A stretch of DNA of 64,000 bases, from contig NC_084591.1 of assembly GCF_033807715.1 (NCBI RefSeq), forward strand, positions 28,298,590 through 28,362,589, given 5' to 3'. Origin of the DNA: Cololabis saira. Its lineage: Eukaryota; Chordata; Actinopteri; Beloniformes; Belonidae. The position numbers and the translations under genes are program-made. Below are positions 28,128 to 40,900 of this stretch, piece by piece (the stretch's first letter is position 1; every line of letters starts with the position of its first letter). Below the pieces are notes generated by a model. It made no database searches and was not told where the DNA came from. It saw nothing but the letters and a program-made list of their open reading frames with translations.

Positions 28128-28485
28128 TAAATAATAATAATAATAATAATAATGAATAATAATGACTTGGATTTATATAGCGCCCTTCAAGGCACCCAGA
28201 GCGCTTTACAGAGATCATTATTCATTCATACACATTCTCTCTGGTGGTGGTAAGCTACGTTTTGTAGCCACAGCTGCCCTGCAGACTGACGGAAGCGTGG
28301 CTGCCATATCGCGCCAAACGGCCCCTCCGACCACCACCAAACATTCACACACATTCACACAGGGCAAGGTGGGTAAGGACTTGCCCAAGGAAACTACGAC
28401 AGCAAACTGGGACAGAGCGGGATTCGAACCGCCGACCTTCCGATCATTGGACGACCCGCTCTGCCACCTGAGCTACTGCCGCCCC
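28128..28485 (-). mobile_element. tRNA-derived SINE, copy 2 (uninterrupted)
   Basis: The minus-strand head at 28,485-28,415 has the A box TAGCTCAGGTGGCAGAGC and B box GGTTCGAATCC. The body includes a CAGCTGCCCTGCAGACTG block, and the tail is CTATATAAATCCAAGTCATT plus (TTA)n. It is not a functional tRNA gene: the tRNA-like part is only the promoter head. Confidence 0.88.
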
Positions 28486-28489
28486 ATCA

Positions 28490-29460
28490 ATTTAACGAAA
28501 AATGTTTTTGCATCTGTCACAGATTAAACTGACATTTGAGCCTTTTGACATAAAATGTCACAATGTCATCGTTTTACCCATTTTTATCCCGTCAAACACG
28601 TGTGAAATGTTATCATTATGAGTGTAATAATTTGTGTTATATGACCAAAGAAGTTTTTTGAGATCACATTGACCTCGATCTTTGGAAACCTAACCATGGG
28701 AAGTTAATCCAGTCTTAGAGGTAATTTCTGCCAGATGTAATGAAATTTCCTGTATTTCCTGCACAATTCAAGGATCATTCAAATAGCTTTGCTAAAAGGG
28801 AAGCAGTTTGTTTTAACAATACTAATTACATTCTTATTTTAAAATATTCTAAATCTGGGTAAAAAAAACGCATGTTAAAAATTAGACAACCACATGTTAA
28901 AAATTAGACAAGGGCAGTGGTTTGCTTTCAATTACAATGTTAAAGTTCTAATTTAAAGCATTTTTATAAACTGCAGGCATTTTTAGGGCACCACTCACGT
29001 GGATGAAACTATGACTGTCCACATAAGAACATCGAGTTTATACCAGCAAAATATTAGATTGATAGATCAAAAGATTGGCTTTACTTAAACAATTTGCTTC
29101 TTCTTGCTATTCAGGGGAATAAAAATAAGCTTACATCATACAACAATGCTTTCTAGCTGTGTATCTAACAAACAATTGCAAAAAATGGCATCTTTCCAAA
29201 ATCTGACTTGCTGCAGGACAAATTGGGTTCCTTTCTTATTTTAACTGCATTAATTCAATGAAAAACAGCAGAGAAGATATTGGAGGGCTGAGCTCCAGCT
29301 GAGGTCATCAGATTTATGCTCAGTGAATTAAAGTGCCAAGGTGACGATGTTGTACAACAACAGACAGTGCATTCACTTTTCAAAAATTATTGAGGAATTT
29401 CTTCTGCCACAAAGCCTTGTTTAATTAAAAAATACATTTAAAGCTCACGGTTCGCACTGA
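28490..29460. other. mrpl23 intron 2 sequence; nothing recognised
   Basis: Only a short tandem duplication (CATGTTAAAAATTAGACAA twice, 28,872-28,909) stands out. Confidence 0.5.
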
Positions 29461-29499
29461 TCCGTTTATGTGTGACACAACATGCTTACAGGTATGGGT

Positions 29500-30152
29500 C
29501 CACTATAAGGTGGAAGAAGACGGCGGCGCTCTTTTCGTAACGTGTGTGAACGGTTTTGCTGTACAGACGCCAGCCCGGAACCAAAAAACAGGGACAACGA
29601 CAACGAAAAAATGCAGGAAAGCGAATGTAATAAGAGGAAGAGACAGAAGGTATCGAAGGTGTGGGATCATTTTAAATTAAAAATGAAGGTCCCAGTCCAC
29701 ATTGTGTAAGACTCTTGTTCCAATTCCTGGTCCACATTGTGTAAGACTCTTGTTCCAAGTCCTGGTCCACAGCCAAGCATTGCACAATTTAAAAGGCGTT
29801 TGAAGAACATTTTTTATTTTATTTTTGATACTTGGAAAAAATAAGTGAGAAACCATTTTTTTTTTTCATTTTATGTCTCAGGAAATGTTAAGTTTGAAGT
29901 AATTTTATTAAGTTTTATTGGAAAATTTAACAAACCGTTTAGTTTGCACAATATGTAAATAAATGTCAATTATTCTTATAAAAGGGAAAAAAATGGTTGT
30001 TTTTATTAAGTGATCTGTCTTGTTTTCTATTGTATCTTTATAATTTGGCTTTAATTAAGCAAAAGTAAGTTTTATCCGATTTCTCGATTAATCGATGGAA
30101 TATTTAATAGAATAATTGATAATCAAAATATTGGATAGCTGCAGCCCTACAC
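29500..30152 (+). pseudogene. hAT transposon remnant with BED-finger fragment
   Basis: At about 29,610-29,680 the sequence can be read as KRKRQKVSKVWDHFKLK, like the start of a BED zinc finger in hAT/ZBED transposases; no zinc ligands survive. The right side has CGATTAATCGATGG and ends GCAGCCCTA (about 30,152), the usual hAT terminus. The left terminus is missing. A 40-bp unit (GTCCACATTGTGTAAGACTC) is tandemly doubled at about 29,692-29,770. Confidence 0.6.
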
Positions 30153-30159
30153 CCTTGGC

Positions 30160-31770
30160 AGTTTTACACATTTTAAGTGAAGGCAGTTAGGATTAACAAA
30201 TAATTTACTACTATTGATCAAACCAAGATTTACTTTCTGCATTCCCCAATTTTTTACCTCAAGTCATGCAGACATCTGGGCTGTATCACTGGCTGGATAC
30301 ACTCAAAATGAGTGCAAGTTGTACAATTCAAGGATGTTAGTCACTCGGCCCACAGCTAGAGGGGTGAATCAAATATGTATCTGCCATGCTCATTTTTTTT
30401 TATTTAACATCTTTAGCCGTTTGGTTCCCGTTAAACTGAACTCAGCTTTGTTTGCCTGGTTGTTGCAATTCATTTGAACTGGTCTGATATCTGTTAGTCA
30501 GCGCCATCAGCAAACATGTCCCTTGCATCTCAGAACAGAGAAATTTGCTTGTTTTTATATGATTAAGAAACCAAAGTTTATGAGTTAAACATCTTAATTT
30601 TTCATGCATGGCTTAGGAAATGAATAGAAATTGACCACTACAGGGCTGATGCCAGTTTTCAGAAAATCCGCACAGTTGTTGGTCCATTTATGATGCTGAG
30701 TTTGTTTATCAGTCTCTCTGATAAATCTTTCTGATCCAATTTTCATTTTTCCCAGCCATATGATAATATATACAAATCAAAAAATAACAAATTTGATTTA
30801 CTTGAACAAATACTTATTAACTAGACCAGAGCATACGTTTGTAGGAACAGAGTCACTACATGAATCATCTGAAAACTAATGTAAAATTCCTAAAACAATA
30901 TTTCTTTTAGGTTCTTAGAAACTGCAGATCTGTTTAGATTATTATAATTATAATTTTAATTTCATAAATTACTATAATCTAAAAGCAAATATTTCTGTTA
31001 CTGCAAGGTGTATTTGAATTTGGTATCAAAATAAAGGTAACCTGTGTGAGCCGACAACAGTACTGCAAAATTAAGTATATAAATTACAAAACCGGAGTAA
31101 ATAATGATAAAAGACGATAAAAAAAGATTTAAAAAATAAAAGATAACCATCTCAATCAGGCAAAAAAATTCAATTTTTAGAGTTCTGATCCCTTTGGATT
31201 CATGTAGTAAAAAGCTAAACACTAGAAATATCTGCAGGCAGACTCTACAGACATGTTCCAAAAGAACCACAGAGAGTATGTCTGGTTGAGATGGTAATCT
31301 GCAGTTTCAAGTCTTTGTTCCGACCACTAACAGCAACAGTGTGTGAGAGCTGGAAATATTATTACTCACAGAGGGTTGGAGTTACATGATCTGAATGGTG
31401 CACGGCGCTGGAATAATAGACTGATAGATCAAACCCTCCATCCTACTGGGTGTGGCGACCCATAGGGGGCCTCCTGAACCAAGGATTACAACAGTTGCTT
31501 GTTGAACTGCCTTTGCATGCAGTTGGTTAGCGCTACGACTAATCATAAAGATTAAGGTGACCTATTCAAAGCGACGGAAACCAATCAAGAGATTGCATTG
31601 TTTAGAAGAGTAAATTAAACTTTTGCCATAGCCTGTCAGAGAAACTGCAAATGCATCTACCTTGCAAAGCCATGATTTGAGTGTTGTCATCTATTCAATT
31701 TTCATGATGCCAAAGTCAATTCAAACAGTTGTTAATCCTCAGCAGCAGGCATTTATAATGTTACATTGCC
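30160..31770. other. mrpl23 intron 2 sequence; nothing recognised
   Basis: Low-GC sequence without exon-like blocks. Confidence 0.5.
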
Positions 31771-31773
31771 GCC

Positions 31774-33402
31774 GTGTTGTCATTGTGTTCTGCCCGCCCA
31801 AAGACTCCCTCTACCAGGATAAACTGATTTGATTCGCTCCCTAACACTTTTGGGCATATCTAATGAGCTCCAACAGATGGTAGCTAGATGCCTCTGCAAA
31901 GCAAATTTAAATATAATGTAATTTATGACAGTGAAACATCAAAGTTAGAGTAATTTCTGACTTCAGTTGAAGAAAATGAAGTTGGGTATGTTGTTGTTCA
32001 TCAGCTACTGGCACAGAGAGTTTTTATCAGAGTTGAAATTCTTCTACCATAGGAATCTGTGGAGTTTTAGCTCTCAGGTGGAGGCAACTCATTGTTGGTG
32101 TCATGTACCAGGTGAGCCCTGGTGTTGGTTTATTAGTGATGTTTAACATCCATTTGGAAATGGAACTGTTTGTGTTTATGGAAATTATCTTAAGTGGTCA
32201 AAGATCAGTTTTTTTTTGTTTGTTTGGTGTGCTATGTGTATGCAACCATTTCCCCCCGGTACAAAGAGAAGCTGTTGTCATTAGGTTATTTCAGACTAAA
32301 TAAAAATACCATATTATTCAACAAGGTGACAAAATCTGAAGACATTATTGTTAGATTTTTACTCTGATCTTAACATTTTATAACGATCTGAATCTGAACG
32401 TAGATTCACTTCTTTTTTTGTCTTTTTAAATTAAGCCATGAAAGAGATACATCTTCTCAACCGTTCTTGATGTCATTGTTTGGATCCCACAGATAAAGTT
32501 GATTTATAAACCATTTATAAAAGTCAGATAAACTCATAGGTTTAATCCATTAACATGAATAGGTTTTGAAAAAGCATTTTTACAACTAGTATGTGCCTTG
32601 ATCCTTGACCAGCTCTAAACAGAAGGCAGCTCTGAACTGCCACCCCTATGAGTTGTCATTGTGTTCTGCCCGCCCAAAGACTCCCTCTACCAGGATAAAC
32701 TGATTTGATTCGCTCCCTAACACTTTTGGGCATATTTAATGAGCTCCAACAGATGGTAGCTAGATGCCTCTGCAAAGCAAATTTAAATATAATGTAATTT
32801 ATGACAGTGAAACATCAAACTTAGTTTCTGACTTCAGCTGAAGAAAATGAAGTTGGGTTTGTTGTTGTTCATCAGCTACTGGCACAGAGAGTTGTTATCA
32901 GAGTTGAAATTCTTCTACCATAGGAATCTGTGGAGTTTTAGCTCTCAGGTGGAAGCAACTCATTGTTGGTGTCATGTACCAGGTGAGCCCTGGTGTTGGT
33001 TTATTAGTGATGTTTAACATCCATTTGGAAATGGAACAGTTTGTGTTTATGGAAATTATCTTAAGTGGTCAAAGATCAGTTTTTTTTTTTTGTTTGTTTG
33101 GTGTGCTATGCATTCTTAAAAATTATTTGAATGAATGAAGGTTATTTCAGACTAAATAAAAATACCATGTTATTCAACAAGGTGACAAAATCTGAAGACA
33201 TTATTGTTAGATCTTTACTCTGATCTTAACATTTTATAACGATCTGAATCTGAACGTAGATCAACTTCTTTTTTTGTCTTTTTAAATTAAGCCATGAAAG
33301 AGATACATCTTCTCACCCGTTCTTGATGTCATTGTTTGGATCCCACAGATAAAGTTGATTTATAAACCATTTAAGCTCTGAACTGCCACCCCTATGAGTT
33401 TG
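31774..33402. repeat. imperfect tandem duplication, unit about 0.75-0.88 kb
   Basis: Copy 1 (31,774-about 32,654) and copy 2 (32,653-about 33,402) share long nearly identical stretches. Both begin GTTGTCATTGTGTTCTGCCC, both contain GGTGTCATGTACCAGGTGAG, and both end at CTGAACTGCCACCCCTATGA. Copy 2 lacks about 90 bp near its end, and a block after GTGCTATG differs. Confidence 0.9.
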
Positions 33403-33416
33403 TTTTTAATAGAGAT

Positions 33417-33801
33417 TAGGGCTGTTTGATTAATCGATTTTAAATCTAAATCAGATTTATTAATCACAATCGATGTTAAAAAAAGGAAAATCGGAAAATC
33501 GATTTTCCTTTTTTGCAGCTGGCTGCATTACAGACAGAGCTCGTCTAGTCATCTTTGTTTGGTCAAGAAAATTGTAAATGTTGTCACTTTACTAAACTCA
33601 AGGAGGATTTACAGTATCTTTCAATTGCACTTCATTCCCAATAGGGAAATTTGTTTGCTATTTTTCTTTAAAGATAAAATATTTGAAACAATTTATTCCA
33701 TTGTCTTTTTTGTAGTTTTACCAAAAAAATCGAAATCGAAAATCGGGTTTTCAGAGAAAAAAAAACGGGATTTTATTTTTGTCCAAAATCGCCCAGCCCT
33801 A
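33417..33801. mobile_element. hAT-like MITE next to mrpl23 exon 2
   Basis: Ends TAGGGCTG...CAGCCCTA with the exact 8-bp duplication ATAGAGAT (33,409-33,416; 33,802-33,809). AATCGATTTT-type subterminal repeats occur on both sides. It is non-coding. Confidence 0.9.
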
Positions 33802-33884
33802 ATAGAGATGCAAAAATTTGATAAGGGTAATGAATTTCTTTAATGCCCAGAAATATAATAGCAAGAGTAAAATCAAAGACTTAC

Positions 33885-34007
33885 TCCATTGGCACGCGGA
33901 ATTGGACAGTATCAGGAGGTTGTTCCTTGCCTGGCCTCACCAGGGTCAGGAACCAGTTGGGTCTGAAGATCCTCAGCTGTGGGTTCCCCAGCTGGTACAG
34001 CGGGTAG
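33885..34007 (-). CDS. mrpl23: mrpl23 coding exon 2
   Basis: This 123-nt exon encodes [14 protein letters not shown], then [12 protein letters not shown], then DTVQFRVPM. It matches the N-terminal part of MRPL23 (human YPLYRLGGPQLRVFRTNF, LVRPG, DTVQFRIPME) almost residue for residue. The acceptor on the minus strand is ctcttccag|CTACCC and the donor is ATGGA|gtaagt. It enters with two bases borrowed from exon 1 and leaves after two bases of a Glu codon, which exon 3 completes. This segment precedes the uL23 core fold. A hAT-like MITE ends only 83 bp beyond the donor, inside intron 2. The identification is secure. Confidence 0.96.
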
Positions 34008-34167
34008 CTGGAAGAGACGAGTGACTCTAATCATCCACAAATGTCTTGCCATTTGGTGCTTGCCAAGAGATGTACAGGGGTTTAATCCTAAACCACTGTT
34101 TCATTTAACGTGGCCTGCACCTGGACTCACTGGTCTTGGCTTTGACTTCGGCGTTAGGATATCCCTA

Positions 34168-34447
34168 CAGTTGTGTGAAAAAGTGTTTGCCCCATTCCTG
34201 ACTTCTTATTTTTTTTGCATGTTTGTCACACTTAAATGTTTCAGATCATCAAACAAATTTAAATATTAAACAAAGATAACACAAAATGCAGTTTTTATTA
34301 TTAAGGGGGGGACAAAAATCCAAACCTACATAGGCCTGTGTGTTGTCTAATATTTAAAATTGTTTGATGATCTGAAACATTTAAGTGCAACAAACATGCA
34401 AAAATATAAGAAATCAGGAAGGGGGCAAACACTTTTTCACACAACTG
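34168..34447. mobile_element. Tc1/mariner-like palindromic MITE in mrpl23 intron 1
   Basis: CAGTTGTGTGAAAAAGTGTT at the left and AACACTTTTTCACACAACTG at the right, flanked by TA on both sides. Most of its 280 bp fold back on themselves (ATGTTTCAGATCATCAAAC is inverted in the other half). Confidence 0.9.
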
Positions 34448-34900
34448 TATCTGTGGTTACATTTATCACAGAGAAGATCCTTCACAATCGATGCAAACCC
34501 CAGCAGCACAAACTCTAACGCCCTTCACAAGGAGAAATGCACGCCATGATAAAGTTTAAGACACATGTAAACCCATAATAACATTAATAAATACTGAGTA
34601 GCAGCCAGACACTCGCAGCTACGGCTGTTTGTTTTTAGCACATCTCGGTTACGTTAACTTCACTTTTACGGAGAGAATATGTGTCATGTCAACAGCAACT
34701 TCAGCATGCAACGTGGAAATAGGTCTCCGGTGTATAATGTGAAGTAAAACCGCGTGTGGTCGGTGTTACAGTCGGTTTCAGGGGAAAAGTGTTGCACTCA
34801 GACGTGCTAATATTAGCTGGACTGGCTGGGTTAAAAACAATAACTGGGTAAATTGCTTTTCATCCAGTTCGTCTGCTCGAAACAAATCCGTTTTACTTAC

Positions 34901-34920
34901 CACAATCGTGTCACTGGCAT
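34901..34920 (-). CDS. mrpl23: mrpl23 coding exon 1 (mitochondrial ribosomal protein uL23m, N-terminus)
   Basis: The product is uL23m, a structural protein of the large subunit of the mitochondrial ribosome, nuclear-encoded and imported into the matrix. This exon gives only MPVTRL plus two bases of the next codon. Read on the minus strand, the ATG is at 34,920-34,918 and the donor is TG|gtaagt at 34,900. It joins exon 2 in frame to give MPVTRLCYPLYQLG, compared with mammalian proteins that start MARNVV/LYPLYRLGG. The four exons found total 300 nt (100 codons), about two thirds of the roughly 150-residue mammalian protein. The exon is assigned from its position, phase and donor because it is too short for similarity alone. 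It lies about 120 bp downstream of NRF-1-like and ETS-like sites. The start codon is plausible but not proven by transcript data. Confidence 0.78.
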
Positions 34921-34939
34921 CACTGCAGCGACTTGTTTG

Positions 34940-35045
34940 GAGACATAAACTGCTCACTTATTTGCTTGGAAGTTTGTCAAGGTTGACAAATCCTGCACAT
35001 GTATGAGTGCGCTTCCGGGAATAACAACTGCGCAAGCGCAGTACG
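34940..35045 (-). promoter_or_regulatory. probable mrpl23 core promoter
   Basis: About 90-120 bp upstream of the mrpl23 ATG lie TTCCGG (35,013-35,018), an ETS/GABP core, and TGCGCAAGCGCA (35,029-35,040), one mismatch from the NRF-1 palindrome TGCGCATGCGCA. Nuclear genes for mitochondrial ribosomal proteins are commonly driven by NRF-1 and ETS factors from TATA-less promoters, and no TATA box is visible here. The transcription start is not determined. Confidence 0.6.
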
Positions 35046-35073
35046 TTTTCCTCCCCGTGCCCTTCACGTTAGG

Positions 35074-35154
35074 TTCATTCATTCATTCATTCATTCATTC
35101 ATTCATTCATTCATTCATTCATTCATTCATTCATTCATTCATTCATTCATTCAT
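35074..35154. repeat. (ATTC)n microsatellite, about 20 units
   Basis: A perfect tetranucleotide run, starting about 35 bp from the NRF-1-like site. Confidence 0.97.
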
Positions 35155-35261
35155 ACCCAGCAACGAGTTCATCTACCTGTCTATGGTCATTAGTTTTTTG
35201 TTTTTTTTTAGTCTAGTTTATTGGTCCTTACAATTTCCACCACACAAATAACCCAAAGAAA

Positions 35262-35905
<644 letters not shown>

Positions 35906-36080
35906 ATGTTAGCTTTTATAAACTAGTGCATTTATTAGGGTTTAGTGAATGAAACAAAATACATAAATAAATCTATATGAAACGTTGCCCGAGTATTTAA
36001 CAAAATAACTGTACACAAACATACATCCACATGTGATTACTAAATATCAATCCATACACATTTAGATACAGTGTCCCATA

Positions 36081-36725
36081 TAGTGTTGCCAACCGTCCCT
36101 TGAAAAACGGAATCGTCCCGTATTTATAAACTAAAGTACGCGTCCCGTATGGAGCTGAAAAGGGACGCACTTTGTCCCGTATTACTGTGAGAGTCGAAAA
36201 ATAGTCATAAAATTCCAATGGAAAATTCCTTTGAGCTGTTGAGTTCATGAGTTATTTTTCTCTGTTTTACTACAACTGTAGCCTACAGTCATGGCCTTTG
36301 AGGCACAAATATGTTTACAAGTTTTATACAGACCTTCTGTTTGGACTTTTGTTATTGCACTAAAAATTTGCACTATTACAGGATGGATGTTCTGCTTTCT
36401 TTCTATTGTTTTATATTAATTTATACAATTTTAAGTTAAGCAGAACAGGTTTCTGTTTAAGAAAGATACTTATTTTATTCAGTTCATTTTGTTATTTTGT
36501 ATTATAGTGAATTACTGGATAATAATTTGTTTTCCATGTGTTCATGGAATTGAAAAATATGCATCTAATTCAATTCAGGTTCGAGTCAAATAGTTAAAAA
36601 ATCGTTTCACTCACAAAAAAAGGGGTAAAAAAATTCACCACGCCAGCAGGGGTGAAGGCAATCGGGTTGGCCGGCCCTGCCGATGAGGTGTCCCTTATTT
36701 ATTTTTCAGGGAATTGGCAACCCTA
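36081..36725. mobile_element. hAT-like MITE
   Basis: The left end is TAGTGTTGCCAACCGTCCCT and the right end AGGGAATTGGCAACCCTA. The flanks GTCCCATA and GCTCCATA match at 6 of 8 bases, a decayed 8-bp duplication. The inside has CGTCCCGTATT motifs and no transposase. Confidence 0.75.
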
Positions 36726-36839
36726 GCTCCATATGACATCCTCCTCCTGCATTAGGGATATAGTTCCCACTTGGCTGCTTAAAGAATTCTCCATAATCAT
36801 TCCTATTATGTTAAATATTTTTTAATTTAGCTCTGGTCC

Positions 36840-37960
36840 CCAGATCTTTTCCAGACAGCTTTAAGCATGCAGTTGTGCACGAAATATTTATCCCTCCTCA
36901 GTTGCGCAACTCAGTAGTGGTGTGCCACAAAGCTCAGTATTTAGTCCTCCCCTGTTCTCTATTTACATGTTACCACTGCAGTTTATTCAGAATCATAATG
37001 TAAATTGCCATTTTTTTGATGATGACACTCAACTGTACATGCCTGTAAAACCCTAAATTCCCAGCAGCTTTACAAATCTCCCAGCTTCAACATTAACTTC
37101 TGGATGGCCCAACTTTTCTTAAATTCACAGACAAAACACTCTTTTTGGCACCAATGCTGTTGGTTCTATTGTTTCTAATCTTGGCAGTCTCTCAGACAAT
37201 ATCAAACGAATCTAGGACTAATATTTGACTCTAACCTTACTTTTGATGCTTAGGTCAAACATATAGTTCAGTCTTATTTTTTTCAAGCCTAAGGCAATAG
37301 CTTAAATCAGCTATTCTAACGATCCCCAGATCACAGTTTATCACAAAGGGAGATCAGGCTGTTGCCATTAGAGCCCCCCTTATGGAATGCTTTACTTGCT
37401 GCAACCAGGCACACAATTATCACTTGACACTTTTAAATCTCTCCCTAAAACTTTACTTTTTCAGAAGTCCTTTGGTATTCTCTGATGAATATATTATATT
37501 TATTCTAAAAGTTGGAGTCTTTCACTCTAACTTAATTTATGAAATTATTCTCCTGTCATCTGTTAATTTATGAAATTATTCTCCTGTCATCTCAACATCC
37601 TACCATTCAAGGCAGATAGCTGTCCCTCCTGAGTCTTTTTTGCCAAAGGTTTCTTCCTGCTAAAGGGGAGTTTTCCTTTCCACGGAGGCCTGGTGCTTGC
37701 TCAGGATGGGGAATTGCATCAAATAAAAGGATTTGAAACAATCTGTTGGTTTCCTTAGCTAAGCATTTATTATTGTTGTTATTTTTATCGGCTTTATATT
37801 AATTGGATTAATTTGAATTTGAATTCTACTGTTGAAGTGTCTTTAAAGCTGAATGGAATTTAATTGAATTATCTGCTGCTACTGTATGTTAATCACTTTG
37901 TAACACTGTTGGGAAAAGTGTCATATAAATATCATTGTTATTATCATTATTATTATTATT
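36840..37960 (+). pseudogene. L2/Maui-like LINE fragment with reverse-transcriptase motifs
   Basis: One frame around 36,916-37,053 reads [20 protein letters not shown], then [11 protein letters not shown]. These are the conserved VPQGS and FADDTQLY blocks of L2-type reverse transcriptases, here with FDDD in place of YADD/FADD. Further on, PLEPPLWNALL (about 37,370) and LNLSLKLYFF (about 37,430) are C-terminal landmarks, followed by a 3' UTR ending near ATATCATTGTTATTATC. Stops and shifts break it throughout. A 30-bp unit (AATTTATGAAATTATTCTCC) is doubled at 37,533-37,593. It is inactive. Confidence 0.85.
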
Positions 37961-37969
37961 TTCATAGGT

Positions 37970-40900
37970 TTTGTGCACAGATATACTACAGTGTAATGCT
38001 GACTACTTCTAACCAAAATGTCTGTTATACATCATAAAGTTCATGACATTTTTTTATTTAGTTTATAATTTTTTGCACACTAATCATTGTCACCAAAGTG
38101 CAAGTCATTTTTTATATCGAAATGAATGAATCCTCGTGACCTACTGCCTCCCCCAGCAGGTCAGGCGTGGAGCCCTCAACAGTTATCTAACGGAGTGCCC
38201 AAAGAACACAATGAAGAGTTTGAGGTGTTTCTTTAGTCTCATCCTCAGATGTTTTTCAAATGGTTCTTATCCAGAACCTGTCTGGTCAAAGCTTTTTCTT
38301 TTTCTTGCAAACAGAAAAAAGAACAAAAACATAAAACAAGGTGGTCATCATTTTTTGGGTTGATTGGTGATAACAGAGCTCAAGAATGCCATTATTGTGA
38401 TCATTTTATCGGGGTATGTACAGTAAGAAGCAGCAGAGGGAGACACAGTTCCATCTTTGCTTTGTATATCCCAAAGTCTTACCTCACAACATACTATGAT
38501 CTGGGTAAGAATGGCTGGAGCCCCCCCTGAGGGGAACATGAGTCCCTGGCTCAGCTCGTTCAGATCTGGCAGGAAATGTACCTTACTGACAACCCACACT
38601 GTGCCTGGGTGGGAAGTTTCCATCAGTTAAGGTGCCAAAAGAAAGTCTATGTGTGTTTCAGGAGTTTACTTGGTTTTTTGACTATATACAGTCATTGTAA
38701 TGTTTACAAGTGGATTCAGGTATGTTTCTCACAATTTTTTACAATGCCACGTAATCCCTATGTTGACAGTTTTTTGGTTGTTTCTTTATTTTTTCATTTT
38801 TTGATTCCCCCTCAAGAAAGAAAGAAAAGAAAAGTGTTGTCACCATTTGTTGCTTTGGAACTGTGTCATTTGACGGATTATAGAGAGCAGGGGAGTCGTA
38901 AAGTTACAGAGCTGATCACTGTGTATCACAAATAAAAACATTTAATTAACTCTGATGAATGATGGTTTTGTTCACAGAATAGTGTTTATGGTGGGCAATG
39001 TTCAAAGTATCCTGTGTAATTGTGCCATTGTTTACGCTTAGTTATAAAGAATGATTGGATTAGGTAATGGGTGCAACTTCCAGTTAATAGATAAGACAAT
39101 AGTAAAATGATATGCATTATTTTTTTATTGCATGGTTATTGTATTGTATTTGTTATTTTATTTATTTTCTTATAATTTAATTCCCTGCAGCATACCTGCT
39201 ATTTGTTATAGAGTATCATATAATATGGGCATGAGCATAATTTAAATGATAAATATGCTCACGGATTAAATAAACCAATCAAAAAATAATTAAAAATCTA
39301 GGATTTGCAGTCCAAGTCAGTTTAAAGGCACGTAAATTGAGGAAAAAATTGAAGGCAATGTCAGTGAGAGGTTTAGTTTTTCTTCCAAACCCAAATCTAT
39401 GTGCTTGTAACCTTGTGGGAATAACTCCTTCTTTAAAACATCATTGGGATGGGGAGGAGCAGGTGTTTAGGCATTCTCAGATTTTTGCCCATGTAACCCA
39501 GTCCCAAATAAGCAGCAGAAAAGGATTTATTGGATAGACTCATGACCTTAGAACATGCATTTTGTTATATAAGCCATTTCCCATAATATAATCACGATAC
39601 AGAACATAAATTAAATAAATTACTGTTATATGATAAAGATGAATTTATTTCAATTTGACAATTCATAATTAAGTAATAATATACATTTTCCAATGCAACC
39701 TTTATTTCTAAGCACCTGAAAAAAATACCCTTGACACTTTTGACTTTTTTGTAACAAATTGATTTTACCCAAGATATTGTGTCTTGAAAATTATTACATG
39801 ATATGTACAGTTTACATTGCGTTACCCTTTAAGGGAAAAAAAACATCAACCTCATTCCAGGTTTGCAAGGGAGATGGATGCATATTTTTGCATCCAGCGA
39901 ATGGTTTACTAACTCCAATCATCTTTTTCAGATATGATTAATTTTCAGATATGATTCAAATGTAATGAAAGAAGTGTACATTACCATACCTGACATGTTA
40001 ATTTTTGGGTATTTAATGTGGAATTCCTTTGTAGTGAAAATACTACCTGGACTCTGTATCACATGGCCATCACTAAGGAAAAGACCTCCTCCTCTGATTT
40101 ATTAACTACATTTATTCTCAGCATTGTCGAGTATTCCATTTGCGTTCATTCAAAAATTCCTGAGATTCTTTAACATGTTTTAAGTCATTTTCTCTCCCGT
40201 ACTATGACACCTCAACCAATTGACTTTGATACATTTCCCCAAACCCTGGCATAGTATTTTCCAATACGCTTAAATTAATCTGTCTGCTTTTGTCATTTCA
40301 TCAATATTTACTAATGTTTAGGTATTTTTTGGAAGTGTTGCGAAAACACAAATATTGCCATCCTGACATGGAAGGCAAAGTGAAGACAATGGAAAACACC
40401 TCCTCTGCTGCTTGTACTATTCAAGACTTTTTTCTTCTCCTCATAATGATAAACTGACCTTTCCATTCTTGAGGTTTATACTCGTGTGTTTGCTCTGGTA
40501 AAGTCTTCTGTTCATGGCTCACTTGGATGTGTTCCTCCCCCAGAGCTTTCCTCTTGAGACTGTTGTGAGTGGGTTTTCTTTTATCATGGAAATCTTTCTC
40601 TCATGTTGTCTACTCTGGATGTCCGTGCCCCTCTACTTTGCCCCCCCTCCCTCCCAAAAATAAAAAATAAAACAAAAAAAATGACCTGTTGACCGGAATA
40701 ACCTCTAATGTTTCTATCTTCTCTCTGATCATTTTTTTCTCGCATTGGAAGCACCTTTGGCAATTCATAAAAAAATAATAATGAAAAAGGTGCATGTCCA
40801 TTTAGTTCTCATTGACATTTTGCAGAAAGTCATTTGTGTGGCCGTTTGTTGTGCACATAAAATTTACAACTCTTAACTCTCTCTTGGCTTGCAGTTGGTG

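Noticed and set aside
34999..35251. Open frames with SFIHSFIH repeats next to mrpl23
   Set aside because: They come from the (ATTC)n tract and run against the promoter.
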